From positions 186,001 through 250,000 of the forward strand of contig NZ_WXUB01000003.1 in the NCBI RefSeq assembly GCF_011799805.1: 64,000 bases of DNA. The letters run 5' to 3'. Position numbers and translations under genes: made by a program. Numbering within the stretch: the stretch's first letter is position 1; each line of letters begins with the position of its first letter. A model generated the notes under the pieces. The model was not told where the DNA came from. It saw only the letters and a program-made list of their open reading frames with translations, and made no database searches. This stretch comes from Maribellus sediminis (GTDB taxonomy: Bacteria; Bacteroidota; Bacteroidia; Bacteroidales; Prolixibacteraceae). Below, in pieces: positions 8,752-17,620 of the stretch.

Positions 8752-9945
8752 TTAAAGGAGCCTTTTAACTTTTGTATTTTGTGTGAGTTTCAGATTTTTC
8801 AGATCGAGTCCGGATATCAGGTTTACTCCCGGCTTTTTACCGACTTCGAAACTCCCCAGTTCTGCGTCCAAATCCAAAGCAAACGCTCCGTTAATGCAAG
8901 CCCAGCTCAGGAGTTCTTCAAGCTTTAATGTTTCAAAATGTTGCTGAAGTGTTATCATTTCCTCCAGTATCGACAACTGATGATTAGAAGCCAGGCTATC
9001 GGTTCCCAAACAAATATTCAAACCAGATTCCCGAAACAGCGAAACAGGTGGCAAGGCATTTTCAATATATAAATTTGAATTGGGGCAAAGCACAAACCAG
9101 GTGTTATCCAAACTACGATTTGCTACAAGCTGCTCAATATCTTGCTTGTTTGTAAAAGTATTATGCACAAGCAACAATTTATTCTCTTTTGGTACCAAAC
9201 TCAAAATCCGTTGCAATGAACCATTCCCGGTACCTTTCCAGTGTGAAAGATCCAGCTTCAGGTTATGCTGAAAATGATCGGCAATCGGGCCTGTTCCATT
9301 TTTCACAAACTCGTTTTCGGCCTCGCTTTCCTGGTTATGGATGGACAATATACCGTAGTCTTTTTCTGCCTGTTCACTAACCGAAAGAAACAGCGAATCG
9401 GAGACCGAATAAGCCGAATGCGGAACAATCGAAGCCTGCAAGTTGTTTGTGTGATATGCAGACTGTACTTGAACCGCCTTATCAAAAGCCCGTTTGGCAC
9501 GCGATGGGTGAAAGCCAAAAACCTCGACAAAGGTGTGGTATTTGATTTTACTTTTCTGCTTGATCGCGAGCGAAGCGTCGGAATTAGAAATATCGCCAAC
9601 AGCTGCTATTCCATTCGCCCACATACGACGGTCGGCAACCTGCATGGCTTTTTCCTCCTCATCTTCCCCAGCATTGCGCAGCCGGTTGATCTCGCCTACA
9701 AAACCGGCTATTCCTTGTTTTTCACTGATCTTTCCATGCAAATGAGAGAGTTCCAGGTGACAATGTGCATTCACAAAACCAGGCACCAGTATTCCGCTGT
9801 AATATTCTACACCGGCTTCTTCACGAAAAGTTTCATCCCGGTGTTCAACATCCAGGATTGTACCGTCGTCGTCGCAAATTAATATGGAATTTCTTACCGG
9901 TTTACCCTGCCCGGTAAAAAGATATGTGGCCGCAAACTTTCTCAC
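8752..9945 (-). CDS. Amidohydrolase-superfamily deaminase-like enzyme
   Basis: The 397-residue metal-dependent hydrolase belongs to the cytosine deaminase/chlorohydrolase (ATZ/TRZ) group. Metal-site motifs are visible in order: 'VPGFVNAHCHLELSH' (HxH) at about 57-70, 'VPHSAYSVSD', 'SIHNQESEAE' and 'LGTDSLASNHQLS'. Related proteins deaminate S-adenosylhomocysteine, 5'-methylthioadenosine, guanine or aminodeoxyfutalosine, and I cannot choose between these. The start codon is GTG (9945) and overlaps the stop of the DUF4296 lipoprotein gene by four bases (GTGA), so the two are co-translated. Confidence 0.82.
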   Translation of the reverse strand: MRKFAATYLFTGQGKPVRNSILICDDDGTILDVEHRDETFREEAGVEYYSGILVPGFVNAHCHLELSHLHGKISEKQGIAGFVGEINRLRNAGEDEEEKAMQVADRRMWANGIAAVGDISNSDASLAIKQKSKIKYHTFVEVFGFHPSRAKRAFDKAVQVQSAYHTNNLQASIVPHSAYSVSDSLFLSVSEQAEKDYGILSIHNQESEAENEFVKNGTGPIADHFQHNLKLDLSHWKGTGNGSLQRILSLVPKENKLLLVHNTFTNKQDIEQLVANRSLDNTWFVLCPNSNLYIENALPPVSLFRESGLNICLGTDSLASNHQLSILEEMITLQQHFETLKLEELLSWACINGAFALDLDAELGSFEVGKKPGVNLISGLDLKNLKLTQNTKVKRLL

Positions 9946-10346
9946 CTCGCATTTTTGCCTGGATTTTCTTCAAACTCCAGTTCCAGCTCTTCTTTCCGTC
10001 CAGAAAATTCCTGTTCCTGCTCACTGAGTTTGCTCAGTACCTTGCGGTACATTTTCTCGAATTTTTTGGGCAAGCTGGCATAGTACACATACGACTGCTC
10101 AAAAAGAGAATCAGACACAGCGTATTTGTCAAGAACTGAAGCGTAAAAATTGGCCGACGAGTTGTCCTGCATTACGCTGTCGTAGCGATATTTATTGTAA
10201 GTTGCTTCGGCCAGGTGGACATCTACCAACATATCGATCATCTGCTTTTCGTTAATCAGATGTTTTGGTTTTGGCATGATCGGCTTATCGCAGGCAACCA
10301 CCGCAAATACCAATGCAAAAAGTAATATTTGAAAACGCTTCTTCAT
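9942..10346 (-). CDS. DUF4296 lipoprotein
   Basis: The 134-residue protein has a lipoprotein signal ending in 'VFAVVACDKP' (lipid-modified Cys near residue 19). The DUF4296 core follows: 'INEKQMIDMLVDVHLAEATYNKYRYD' and 'FYASVLDKYAVSDSLFEQSYVYYASLPKKFEKMYRKVLSKL'. The family is confined to Bacteroidota and has no known function. The C-terminus is a highly charged helix. It is the first gene of a pair with the amidohydrolase, with a 4-bp overlap, an arrangement that suggests a conserved functional link. Confidence 0.85.
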   Translation of the reverse strand: MKKRFQILLFALVFAVVACDKPIMPKPKHLINEKQMIDMLVDVHLAEATYNKYRYDSVMQDNSSANFYASVLDKYAVSDSLFEQSYVYYASLPKKFEKMYRKVLSKLSEQEQEFSGRKEELELEFEENPGKNAR

Positions 10347-10410
10347 TTCAGTGCGCCAAATTATAAATAGTTGCGACAGAAATCAAATGCAAGGAGTTAA
10401 AAAATATTAT

Positions 10411-10530
10411 TTACCCCCTGCTTTCGCCGGAACTTCTTCGAAGCCACCGGCTCCAGCTGTCCCCTCATTTGAGGGGGACAGTTGAGGCCGCAGACTCCGC
10501 TCGGCGGAGCAAGGACGATACGGGGAGTAA
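10411..10530. repeat. 120-bp palindromic MITE-like intergenic element
   Basis: The ends are imperfect inverted repeats: TTACCCCC at 10411-10418 and GGGGAGTAA at 10522-10530. Between them lie three nested hairpins: CTTC/GAAG (10434-10444), CTGTCCCCTC/GAGGGGGACAG with one bulged base (10456-10481), and CTCCGC/GCGGAG (10495-10509). The compact, fully palindromic build is typical of a miniature inverted-repeat or REP-like element. No clear target duplication is visible. It sits just beyond the radA stop and may also end that transcript. Confidence 0.55.
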
Positions 10531-10550
10531 TTTTTCACTATAAATTCTTT

Positions 10551-11909
10551 TTATTTGAAAAGTGTTTTGAAAACCTCTTCCACGCGACTTACCCGAACAA
10601 TTTCAATTTTGAATTTTTTACCGTCGAAACCCTTGTTCAGCGAAGGAACATAAATACGCTGAAATCCCAGTTTGGCTGCTTCGGCAATGCGCTGTTCTAT
10701 GCGACTGACAGCACGAATTTCGCCAGTCAATCCAACCTCGCCGGCAAAACAAACTTTATGGTTAATAGCAATGTCGATGTTCGAAGAAAGTATGGAACAG
10801 ATTACAGCCAGGTCGGTTGCCGGATCGTTGATCTTTAATCCGCCCGCAATGTTCAGAAAAACGTCCTTTGCAATGAGCTTAAAACCTGCACGTTTTTCAA
10901 GCACTGCCAGCAGCATATTTAAACGGCGTAAATCGAAGCCGGTGGATGAACGTTGCGGAGTTCCGTAAGCGGCCGAACTCACCAGTGCCTGAATTTCGAT
11001 CAGGAAAGGACGCACACCTTCGATGGTTGCGGCAATGGCTGTTCCGCTAACATCGTCGCTTACCTTCGAGATCAGTTGTTCCGAAGGATTAGTAATTTCG
11101 GCTAAACCGTTGCTGCGCATTTCAAAAATTCCGAGTTCGTTGGTCGATCCAAAACGGTTTTTGTTCGAACGCAAAATGCGGTACATGTAATTGGTGTCGC
11201 CCTCGAACTGAAGCACAGTATCCACCATGTGTTCGAGCACTTTCGGCCCGGCCAGGCTGCCTTCTTTGGTAATGTGCCCGATTAACACCACTGCCACATT
11301 GTTTTTTTTGGCAAACTTTAAAATGGCAGCTGTACATTCGCGAACCTGCCCCACCGAGCCCGGCGACGATTCAATCAGTTCAGTAGAAATGGTTTGTATG
11401 GAGTCGATGACCAGGAGCTCAGGTTTTACCTGTTCGGTGTGTGCAATGATGTGTTCCAGTGAAGTTTCGCTTAAAAACAGGCAGGTCCCCAAATCGTTGC
11501 TCAGGCGTTCGGCCCGCAGCTTTATTTGTTGCAAACTCTCCTCTCCCGAAATATACAAGATCGTTTTATCGCGAAGGGCCAGCGCCACTTGCAGTGCCAG
11601 AGTTGATTTTCCAATTCCGGGATCGCCGCCAAGCAGAATGAGCGAACCGGGAACAATTCCGCCACCCAAAACACGGTTAAATTCTTCAATTCCCAGCGAG
11701 ATGCGGCTGTTTTTTACGGTTTCAACTTTATCCAGTGTCAGTGGCTGATTACCCGAAAGCTGCACCGACAATTTCCCGGTACTTTGCTTTTTTACAACCA
11801 CCTCTTCAACGTAGGTATTCCATTCGCCGCAGGCGGTACAGCGCCCCATCCATTTTGGCGATTGTGCCCCGCAATTCTGGCAGGTGTATATGCTTTTGGT
11901 TTTTGTCAT
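10551..11909 (-). CDS. radA: DNA repair protein RadA/Sms
   Basis: The 452-residue protein has the three RadA modules: an N-terminal four-cysteine zinc finger ('CQNCGAQSPKWMGRCTACG'), a RecA-like ATPase core with Walker A 'GGDPGIGKSTLALQ' near residues 95-108 and the RadA-specific 'KNRFGSTNELGIFEM' motif, and a C-terminal Lon-protease-like domain ('VCFAGEVGLTGEIRAVSRIEQRIAEAA'). RadA is a DnaB-type helicase that promotes branch migration in homologous recombination. Length is normal for the family. It is transcribed alone, with a palindromic element directly downstream. Confidence 0.95.
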   Translation of the reverse strand: MTKTKSIYTCQNCGAQSPKWMGRCTACGEWNTYVEEVVVKKQSTGKLSVQLSGNQPLTLDKVETVKNSRISLGIEEFNRVLGGGIVPGSLILLGGDPGIGKSTLALQVALALRDKTILYISGEESLQQIKLRAERLSNDLGTCLFLSETSLEHIIAHTEQVKPELLVIDSIQTISTELIESSPGSVGQVRECTAAILKFAKKNNVAVVLIGHITKEGSLAGPKVLEHMVDTVLQFEGDTNYMYRILRSNKNRFGSTNELGIFEMRSNGLAEITNPSEQLISKVSDDVSGTAIAATIEGVRPFLIEIQALVSSAAYGTPQRSSTGFDLRRLNMLLAVLEKRAGFKLIAKDVFLNIAGGLKINDPATDLAVICSILSSNIDIAINHKVCFAGEVGLTGEIRAVSRIEQRIAEAAKLGFQRIYVPSLNKGFDGKKFKIEIVRVSRVEEVFKTLFK

Positions 11910-12208
11910 CGTTGTGTTCGCTCCTCAGAATTTAAGATCACAAGATAGATCATTTTTTTTACTCCACTAGTTTTCACCGCGGCCAATCAGCCCTACACAT
12001 TTCCTCCACCACAAAACGTAAACGGCCTTTCTAATTTAAAATTAAAGCAACCTTTTATTGGTGAAATCCATCAACTTAAGAACAAATTCATGGAAATTAA
12101 TATCTTCGCGCGTTTGTAATCTGAACGGGATTGCGCAGCCAAAAAGTGTGGATAAGTTTACTTCAATAAAAACCGGGGTAAGAATAAAGAAAGAGTTTGG
12201 TAGTTGTT

Positions 12209-12736
12209 ATGGGGATTGGCGGTAAATATAAAACAAGGAAAATAGTTGAAGAGCTTTTTAAGCAGCACTATGCCGAACTTTGTTCTCATGTTTACTCCAT
12301 CGTGAAAAACGACAACGATGCCGAAGACATTGTGCAGCAGTTTTTTGTTGATTTTATCGTGAATAAACGCTACAAAAAAGTGGAAAGCTCAATGGAGGGT
12401 TACTTGTTTCAGAGTGTGCGTTATGCAGCCTTAAAATTTCTGAAACACCAGATTAAAAACCAGCATTTGCAAATCTCCGACTTCAGCGATGTTTTCCTTC
12501 AGGAAGAACACAAAAAAGAAAACAGCCAGATTACCCAACAACTGGATACTGCCCTGAACAGCCTGCCACCCCGCTGCAAAGAAGTTTTTGTTATGGTCCA
12601 TGTTCAAAACCTTTCGTACATCGAAACATCAAAGGTCCTTGGGGTATCGATCAATACCGTGAAAACACAATTAAAACGGGGACTGAACCTCCTGCGCGAA
12701 AGGATTTCCTATCCGCTCAATACCGAGTTGAATTAA
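12209..12736 (+). CDS. ECF-type RNA polymerase sigma factor of the SusC/D locus
   Basis: The protein has about 175 residues from ATG 12209; a TTG four codons upstream also keeps the frame but is less likely. Sigma region 2 is visible in 'LFKQHYAELCSHVYSIVKND', 'DAEDIVQQFFVDFI' and 'YLFQSVRYAALKFLK', and region 4 in 'LPPRCKEVFVMVHVQNLSY' with the helix-turn-helix 'YIETSKVLGVSINTVKTQLK'. The FecR-type anti-sigma gene follows 245 bp downstream, then SusC with an STN signalling domain, so this factor most likely drives the locus. The roughly 300-bp upstream gap holds no gene, only a TATCTTCG box at 12101-12108 that resembles a -7 element. Confidence 0.92.
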   Translation: MGIGGKYKTRKIVEELFKQHYAELCSHVYSIVKNDNDAEDIVQQFFVDFIVNKRYKKVESSMEGYLFQSVRYAALKFLKHQIKNQHLQISDFSDVFLQEEHKKENSQITQQLDTALNSLPPRCKEVFVMVHVQNLSYIETSKVLGVSINTVKTQLKRGLNLLRERISYPLNTELN

Positions 12737-12981
12737 CGCCCGATTTCGGACTTTTTTTAAACTATTTTTATGCTACCCCACCTTTAATCTGAAAATTTTT
12801 TCATTTCTAAAAACACCTTTATACTATTGATACACAACCTCTTGTTGCTCGTGTATTTGTTTTCATTTAAAAAAAATGAAAATAAATCAAAAATCGTTTC
12901 ACCCGTTTTAGCACGAATGGGCACATATAAAATGTAAGCAAACAACAAATAACAATTAACTAATCTGAGATTCATAAAGTG

Positions 12982-13962
12982 ATGAGCGAAAAAAGACATT
13001 ACGATGTAGACAAAGCCTGGCAACGGGTGGATAAAATGGCCACGAAAAAGCAGCGGACGCGGATGGTAAACAGGGTCGGTATTACTTCGCTGGCTTTAGT
13101 TTTGGCAATCTTTGCCTTGACTCCGGTACTAAAAACCGCCAACGAAAACGAACAATTCGTCGAGGAACAGATCGTTAATCGCAACAGGGCCACCCTTTAC
13201 CTTGCGGAAGGTACAACGGTTGAACTGAACGATTCGCTGGATAACAGCCTCGAACAGGTTATCGAGTTAAATAAAATTACTGCACTCAATAAAAAAGCAC
13301 CAAAAAACATTCAAAAGAACGTGCTGAATGTTCCTACCGGAGGTGAGTACTATTTTGAATTGCCCGATGGAACCAAAGTTTGGCTCAACTCGGAAACACA
13401 GCTCGAATTTCCATCTGAATTTGCAGGAAATACCAGGGAGATTACCTTAACAGGTCAGGCCTATTTCGATGTGACTCACAATCCCGAGAAACCCTTCATA
13501 GTGCACACTACCCTTGGGAACGTTGAAGTAAAAGGTACTTCTTTCGATTTAAAAGCCTACAAAAACGATCGCACTTTTGAAACCACACTGGTTGAAGGAC
13601 TGGTTAGCGTGGCTACCGCCGACAAACAGGAAACGACCATCCATCCGGGGCAGCGCAGTGTGTATTCCGAGGAAGACGGAAAACTGACCACCGCTAACGT
13701 TGATGTGCAACTTTATACTTCATGGAAAGACGGCATTTTCTATTTCGAAAACCAAAGCCTCGACAACATAACAAAAGAACTGGAACGCTGGTACGAGGTA
13801 GATTTCAATTTCGAAAATCAGGCAGCAGGCGCTGTAAGGTATACCGGTGAATACAGTAAAAACCAAAAGCTTGGTGAAATCCTACATTTATTGAGTGTTA
13901 CCGGTAATGTTGATTTCAGGAATGAAGGCGACCAGATTCTGGTAAGTACCGATCCATCTTAA
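12982..13962 (+). CDS. FecR-family anti-sigma factor
   Basis: The protein has about 326 residues from ATG 12982. The order is a short cytoplasmic segment containing 'DVDKAWQRVDKM', one membrane helix at about residues 31-48, a periplasmic FecR domain ('GGEYYFELPDGTKVWLNSET', 'EITLTGQAYFDVTHNPEKPF', 'GNVEVKGTSFDLKAY') and a C-terminal DUF4974 domain ('QSLDNITKELERWYEVDFNF'). FecR proteins receive a signal from a TonB-dependent receptor and release their ECF factor. The cytoplasmic anti-sigma segment is short (about 30 residues), and an in-frame stop at 12961 rules out a longer start. It lies between the sigma factor and SusC, consistent with a cell-surface signalling cascade. Confidence 0.93.
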   Translation: MSEKRHYDVDKAWQRVDKMATKKQRTRMVNRVGITSLALVLAIFALTPVLKTANENEQFVEEQIVNRNRATLYLAEGTTVELNDSLDNSLEQVIELNKITALNKKAPKNIQKNVLNVPTGGEYYFELPDGTKVWLNSETQLEFPSEFAGNTREITLTGQAYFDVTHNPEKPFIVHTTLGNVEVKGTSFDLKAYKNDRTFETTLVEGLVSVATADKQETTIHPGQRSVYSEEDGKLTTANVDVQLYTSWKDGIFYFENQSLDNITKELERWYEVDFNFENQAAGAVRYTGEYSKNQKLGEILHLLSVTGNVDFRNEGDQILVSTDPS

Positions 13963-14063
13963 ACACACAGATTTCATTCAGAATAAAACAGAAAAGAAAA
14001 GCCATATAGAAATTGGTTTTCACAGTTGTGAGAGCCGGTGAAACAGAAAAGAAAGCGGAAAAA

Positions 14064-17000
14064 ATGATTAAGATTCTACAAAACATGATGCTAAGAATTG
14101 TATTAATAGGTTTGCTGACGGTGTTCAGCCTGGCATCGGTAAGTTATGGCGAAACCATTATGGCCGATACCACAACTTACACTGCCAAACAGGTTTTGGA
14201 CCACCTGAAAGAGCAAACCGGTAAAAATTTCTTTTACAGCAACACTACCATCGATACTGAAAAACAGGTAACAGTTGATCTGCAGAACAACACAGTTGAT
14301 GAGATCCTGAAAGCGCTGTCGACACAGTTGTCGGTAAAAGTTGAAGTGAAAGAAAAAATTATTGTACTCACCCCGGTTGAACCTAAAACGGAGGAAAAGC
14401 CGGCGGTAAAGCCCGAAGAAAGTAAGCAGCAGGAAAAACGCACCATCACCGGAATGGTGGTGGATGAGAATGGTGAAGGTGTGATAGCAGCCACCATCAC
14501 CTACCGCGTGAATGGTTTGCTGCAGGGAACTACAACTCAGTTCGACGGAAGTTTCGAACTGACTATCCCGACAGAAGTAAAGTCGATTACGATTAACATG
14601 ATCGGCTACCAGGAAAATATTGTAACGCTGGATGACAAAACGCACTACGATGTAAAACTGAATGTATCGGTTCAGGGACTAGACGAGGTGGTGGTTACGG
14701 GTTTTCAGAACGTCGATCGCCGCGAGTTTACCGGATCGGTGCAAAAAGTAAAAATGTCAGATGTTCAGCAGCCGGGTATCGAAACCGTTGATAAAATGCT
14801 GCAGGGACAGGTTGCGGGTGTTCAGATCGAAAACGTTTCGGGGACAACCGGCTCACGCAGCAAGATCAGGATTCGTGGTAATTCATCGATCAGTGGTAAC
14901 CGCGAACCGCTTTGGGTAATCGACGGAGTGGTAATGGAAGATGCCGTAAAGATCAATCCCAACGAGTTGTATTCGGGCGACCCAACTACGCTGGTAAGTT
15001 CGGCAATTGGCGGATTGAATCCCAACGACATTGAAGAGATTTCGATTTTGAAAGATGCTTCGGCAACCGCACTTTATGGTACACAGGCCGTTAACGGTGT
15101 AATTGTGATTACCACAAAACGCGGTAAAAAAGACCATTTCAGTATTGATTATGCCGGTAATTTTACGGTAGAACTTAAACCCGAAATCAACGATTTTTAC
15201 CTGATGAACTCGAACGAAAGAATTATGCTTTCGGAAGAGATGTTCAACAAAGGACTGCTGAATTACAACAACCTCGATTATTACGCCGGTGGTTTTGGTC
15301 AGGCGGTAATGCGCTACTACGATAAATCGATCACCGAGGAAGAATTCCAGCAAGAGGTGTATCGCCTCCGTTCGGAAAACACCGACTGGTTCGACCTGCT
15401 TTTTAAGAATGCCTTTAAAATGGAGCACAACCTGAGTATCACTTCAGGAACCGAACGTGCGCAGTACTATTTTTCGCTGAACTATTTTAAAGATTACGGC
15501 TCCACCATCGGACAGGGAACCGACCGTTACATTGCCAACTTTAAGGCCAACTATAACATTGCCAAAAATTTTACAGCCGGTGTTAAACTGAATATCAGTA
15601 ACAAGGATCAACAGATTTTTAACACCAGCACCAACCCGTATGTATACGCAATTAATACGAGCCGCGCTATTCCGGTAAAAGAAGCCGACGGATCGGATTA
15701 TTACTACACTTACAACAAAACGGGAATGAATATTTTTAATGAAATTGAAAATTCGTTCTCGAACCTGAACAACATTGACGCACTTACACAGATCGACCTG
15801 AACTGGAAGATTCATAAGAATGTTAATCTGAGTTCGATAATTTCGTACCGAAAAACCTTTGCACATGTTGAGCGCATTTACACCGAAAACTCGAATACGG
15901 CCAACATGTACCGCGATAATCCAAATTATTATTTTATCGATTCCGACGACGAAGATGCACCCACCGAAGGTGTCACAATCCTGCCTCGTGGCGGGCTGAT
16001 GCAGACCAACGACGACCGCAGCACTTTTTTCACCAACCGGAATACCATTTCGTGGTCGAAAATATATGGCGAACATAAAGTCGATCTTTTTGGAGGCCAG
16101 GAATACCGAAGTAAAATTTACGATTACTCGTATATGTTTGGTTACGGCTACGAATACTACCGCGGAAAAACAGCTAATCCGAGCTACCTGCCGATCAAAC
16201 GTGCAGAGGTGTATTCGCTCGATCCGTATTACGGGTTGAATACAAGCCCCACTTATCTGTTCTCGTATTTTGCTACTGCAACTTACACGTACAAAGGAAA
16301 ATATACTTTGAACGGCAACATGCGCTCCGATGGTTCTAACCAGTTTGGAGAATCGGCACGTTACCGTTTTCTGCCCATCTGGAGTTTGGGTGCCAACTGG
16401 AACATTACACAGGAAGGTTTCATGAAAGATCAGAAGCTTTTCAGCAACCTTGCACTGCGCGGATCTTTTGGTTTGAGGGGTAACGTTTCGGGGAGTTTTT
16501 CGCCCCAGGTACTGGCTTATTACGATCTTTCGTACGCCATCGACCCGAACGACAAGGAAGAAGTACTCTATATTATGCAACCGCCTAATCCCGATCTTCA
16601 GTGGGAAAAGGAACACATTTACAACCTGGCTGTCGACTTCAGCTTTAAAAACAACATTAACGGTAGTCTCGAGTATTACAACCGAAGCAATTTCGATTTG
16701 ATCAGTCCTTACCCGGTTTCGATGGTAACCGGTTTCAACATGGTTAACCTGAACTGGGCCAGCATGCGCAACCAGGGTATTGAATTTTCGGTGAACGCCA
16801 CAATCATTAAAACTCCTGAATTTTCGTGGGCAACCAATTTCACCTTCGGCTACAACAAAAACGAGGTGCTCGAAGCCTTTTACACCCCTACACTACAAAC
16901 ACTTACTTCGCGTAATATTGTAGCTCCGGTGGTGGGCAACCCAATGACCGGAATTTATGCTTTCCGCTTTGCCGGGCTCGATGAAGCCGGAATTCCGACA

Positions 17001-17600
17001 TTTTACGATGCCGACGATAACGTAGTTTACGGTATCGACCTGTCGAGCCGCGACATGGATGCACTGGAATACATGGGAAGCAGCGAACCTGTTTACTCGG
17101 GAGGTATTACCAATACATTCACGTACAAGGATTTTAATTTCTCGCTCCTCTTTGTTTACAGCGGTGGAAACAAAACCCGTCTCGATCCGGTGTATTCGTA
17201 CTACTACCAGGATACTGAGAACGTTTCGAAAGAAATGGTTAACCGCTGGCAATTCCCCGGCGATGAACAGTACACCAACGTTCCCGCCATTCTCGACCTG
17301 GAGACGCAATACGATTTACAGATACAGGGCTACAACATCCCATACATGTACAACAACAGCAACATCAGGGTAGTAGATGCTTCTTACCTTAAATTGCGTA
17401 ACGCCGCCGTGGGATACAACCTCCGGAAGGATGTGCACAAATTGTACGGCATCGGCGATGTGCATTTTCAACTGCAAGGCCAAAACCTGTGGTCGCTTAC
17501 CCACAAAGACCTGAACGGACGCGATCCTGAGGCACTGATCCAGGGATCGAATATACCGCTTCAAACCTCTTTTACATTTAGCGTTAAAGCCAACTTTTAA
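14064..17600 (+). CDS. SusC/RagA TonB-linked outer-membrane transporter with STN signalling domain
   Basis: The protein has about 1178 residues from ATG 14064; the frame is open back to a TTG at 14013, but the hydrophobic signal sequence starts just after the ATG. Domains in order are a signal peptide, an STN (secretin/TonB N-terminal) domain at about 40-110, a carboxypeptidase-regulatory-like beta domain ('RTITGMVVDENGEGVIAATI'), the SusC plug with 'LDEVVVTGFQNVDRREFTGSV', 'RGNSSISGNREPLWVIDG' and 'ILKDASATALYGTQAVNGV', then a long barrel. It imports ligands too large for porins, powered by TonB. The STN domain is the part that contacts FecR, so it is both transporter and sensor for the upstream pair. 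Confidence 0.95.
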   Translation: MIKILQNMMLRIVLIGLLTVFSLASVSYGETIMADTTTYTAKQVLDHLKEQTGKNFFYSNTTIDTEKQVTVDLQNNTVDEILKALSTQLSVKVEVKEKIIVLTPVEPKTEEKPAVKPEESKQQEKRTITGMVVDENGEGVIAATITYRVNGLLQGTTTQFDGSFELTIPTEVKSITINMIGYQENIVTLDDKTHYDVKLNVSVQGLDEVVVTGFQNVDRREFTGSVQKVKMSDVQQPGIETVDKMLQGQVAGVQIENVSGTTGSRSKIRIRGNSSISGNREPLWVIDGVVMEDAVKINPNELYSGDPTTLVSSAIGGLNPNDIEEISILKDASATALYGTQAVNGVIVITTKRGKKDHFSIDYAGNFTVELKPEINDFYLMNSNERIMLSEEMFNKGLLNYNNLDYYAGGFGQAVMRYYDKSITEEEFQQEVYRLRSENTDWFDLLFKNAFKMEHNLSITSGTERAQYYFSLNYFKDYGSTIGQGTDRYIANFKANYNIAKNFTAGVKLNISNKDQQIFNTSTNPYVYAINTSRAIPVKEADGSDYYYTYNKTGMNIFNEIENSFSNLNNIDALTQIDLNWKIHKNVNLSSIISYRKTFAHVERIYTENSNTANMYRDNPNYYFIDSDDEDAPTEGVTILPRGGLMQTNDDRSTFFTNRNTISWSKIYGEHKVDLFGGQEYRSKIYDYSYMFGYGYEYYRGKTANPSYLPIKRAEVYSLDPYYGLNTSPTYLFSYFATATYTYKGKYTLNGNMRSDGSNQFGESARYRFLPIWSLGANWNITQEGFMKDQKLFSNLALRGSFGLRGNVSGSFSPQVLAYYDLSYAIDPNDKEEVLYIMQPPNPDLQWEKEHIYNLAVDFSFKNNINGSLEYYNRSNFDLISPYPVSMVTGFNMVNLNWASMRNQGIEFSVNATIIKTPEFSWATNFTFGYNKNEVLEAFYTPTLQTLTSRNIVAPVVGNPMTGIYAFRFAGLDEAGIPTFYDADDNVVYGIDLSSRDMDALEYMGSSEPVYSGGITNTFTYKDFNFSLLFVYSGGNKTRLDPVYSYYYQDTENVSKEMVNRWQFPGDEQYTNVPAILDLETQYDLQIQGYNIPYMYNNSNIRVVDASYLKLRNAAVGYNLRKDVHKLYGIGDVHFQLQGQNLWSLTHKDLNGRDPEALIQGSNIPLQTSFTFSVKANF

Positions 17601-17620
17601 TCATAAACATTTGTACAGAA

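Noticed and set aside
9265-9882. A 205-codon plus-strand frame inside the amidohydrolase gene, and a 255-codon one at 56474-57241 inside recQ.
   Set aside because: Both are antisense to clear enzymes with intact motifs and show no protein-like pattern of their own.
12737-12981. A hidden N-terminal extension of the FecR protein.
   Set aside because: An in-frame stop at 12961-12963 lies just upstream of the ATG, and the gap is A/T-rich with no coding pattern.
15444-16616. A 390-codon open frame on the minus strand inside susC.
   Set aside because: It is antisense to an unmistakable SusC barrel. The peptide has no family resemblance and is cysteine- and isoleucine-rich, as expected for antisense frames of this codon usage.
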